A DNA stretch of 34,374 nt from Spirulina sp. CCY15215. Lineage in GTDB: Bacteria; Cyanobacteriota; Cyanobacteriia; Cyanobacteriales; Spirulinaceae. Location: the NCBI RefSeq assembly GCF_016888125.1, contig NZ_JACSWA010000378.1:1-34374 (forward strand), in the 5' to 3' direction. Shown piece by piece: positions 34,351 to 34,374 of the stretch. Made by a program: the position numbers and the translations under genes. The notes below the pieces were generated by a model, which was given only the letters and a program-made list of their open reading frames with translations, was not told the DNA's origin and made no database searches. Position 1 is the stretch's first letter, and each line of letters begins with the position of its first letter.

Positions 34351-34374
34351 GGAGAATCCGGAAGTCCCCCTTGA

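Noticed and set aside
1-34374. tRNA, rRNA or retron-like RNA genes
   Set aside because: No cloverleaf, rRNA segment or reverse-transcriptase gene was seen when reading the window by eye.

Overview
This window comes from a cyanobacterial chromosome, probably a filamentous or otherwise repeat-rich lineage. HIP1 octamers (GCGATCGC) are scattered through it. It carries cyanobacterial markers: a CRR6-like NDH-1 assembly factor, a FurC/PerR-type regulator, an Ap4A phosphorylase, Uma2 nuclease and giant Ser/Thr-kinase/AAA/histidine-kinase fusions. The species cannot be named from this sequence.

Layout. (1) 1-2366, minus strand: a tightly packed cluster of two uncharacterised proteins, CRR6 and DndE (DNA phosphorothioation). 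A multi-hairpin element covers the last codons of dndE. (2) 2573-3061: a FurC/PerR-like regulator. (3) 3114-4523: a 20-repeat CRISPR array with a decayed repeat beyond its right end, followed at 4892-11821 by a four-gene type I-G (former I-U) interference operon: cas3, cas8g/csx17, csb1 (cas7) and csb2 (cas5-cas6). The last three genes each overlap the preceding one by four bases (ATGA). No cas1, cas2 or cas4 is present. A C-terminal xisI remnant abuts csb2. (4) 11928-19436: ordinary housekeeping and accessory genes: a small unknown protein, a tandem-SDR fusion, ATP adenylyltransferase, RidA, an MscS-like membrane protein, a methyltransferase, Ndk and a Nif11-domain protein. (5) 19663-31435: two tandem paralogues of about 1,800 residues (Ser/Thr kinase, AAA ATPase, helical repeats, GAF, histidine kinase) plus the remnant of a third copy. 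(6) 31454-34184: an unknown protein, a MoxR-like AAA ATPase carrying an in-frame repeat expansion, and a Uma2 nuclease.

Mobile and repeat structure is the most striking theme. Two non-autonomous, MITE-like elements are visible with terminal inverted repeats and target-site duplications. One, of 428 bp, lies between the two giant kinases and contains five 66-bp hairpin units. The other, of 126 bp, lies at the right end and has inserted into a GC-rich palindromic repeat. That same palindromic family (CCCCCCTT...AAGGGGGG) has inserted in frame into one giant kinase and has expanded inside the MoxR ATPase.

How the genes work together: the array and cas operon form a plausible crRNA-guided interference system (Csb2 processing, Cas8g/Csb1/Csb2 Cascade, Cas3 helicase-nuclease) that appears to lack local spacer acquisition. 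The leftmost array repeat differs from the other 19 by one base, which fits an array that has not recently acquired spacers. No wholly new system is convincingly visible. The most unusual points are the adaptation-less I-G locus beside a xisI scar, the two mobile elements, and repeat sequence being turned into protein.
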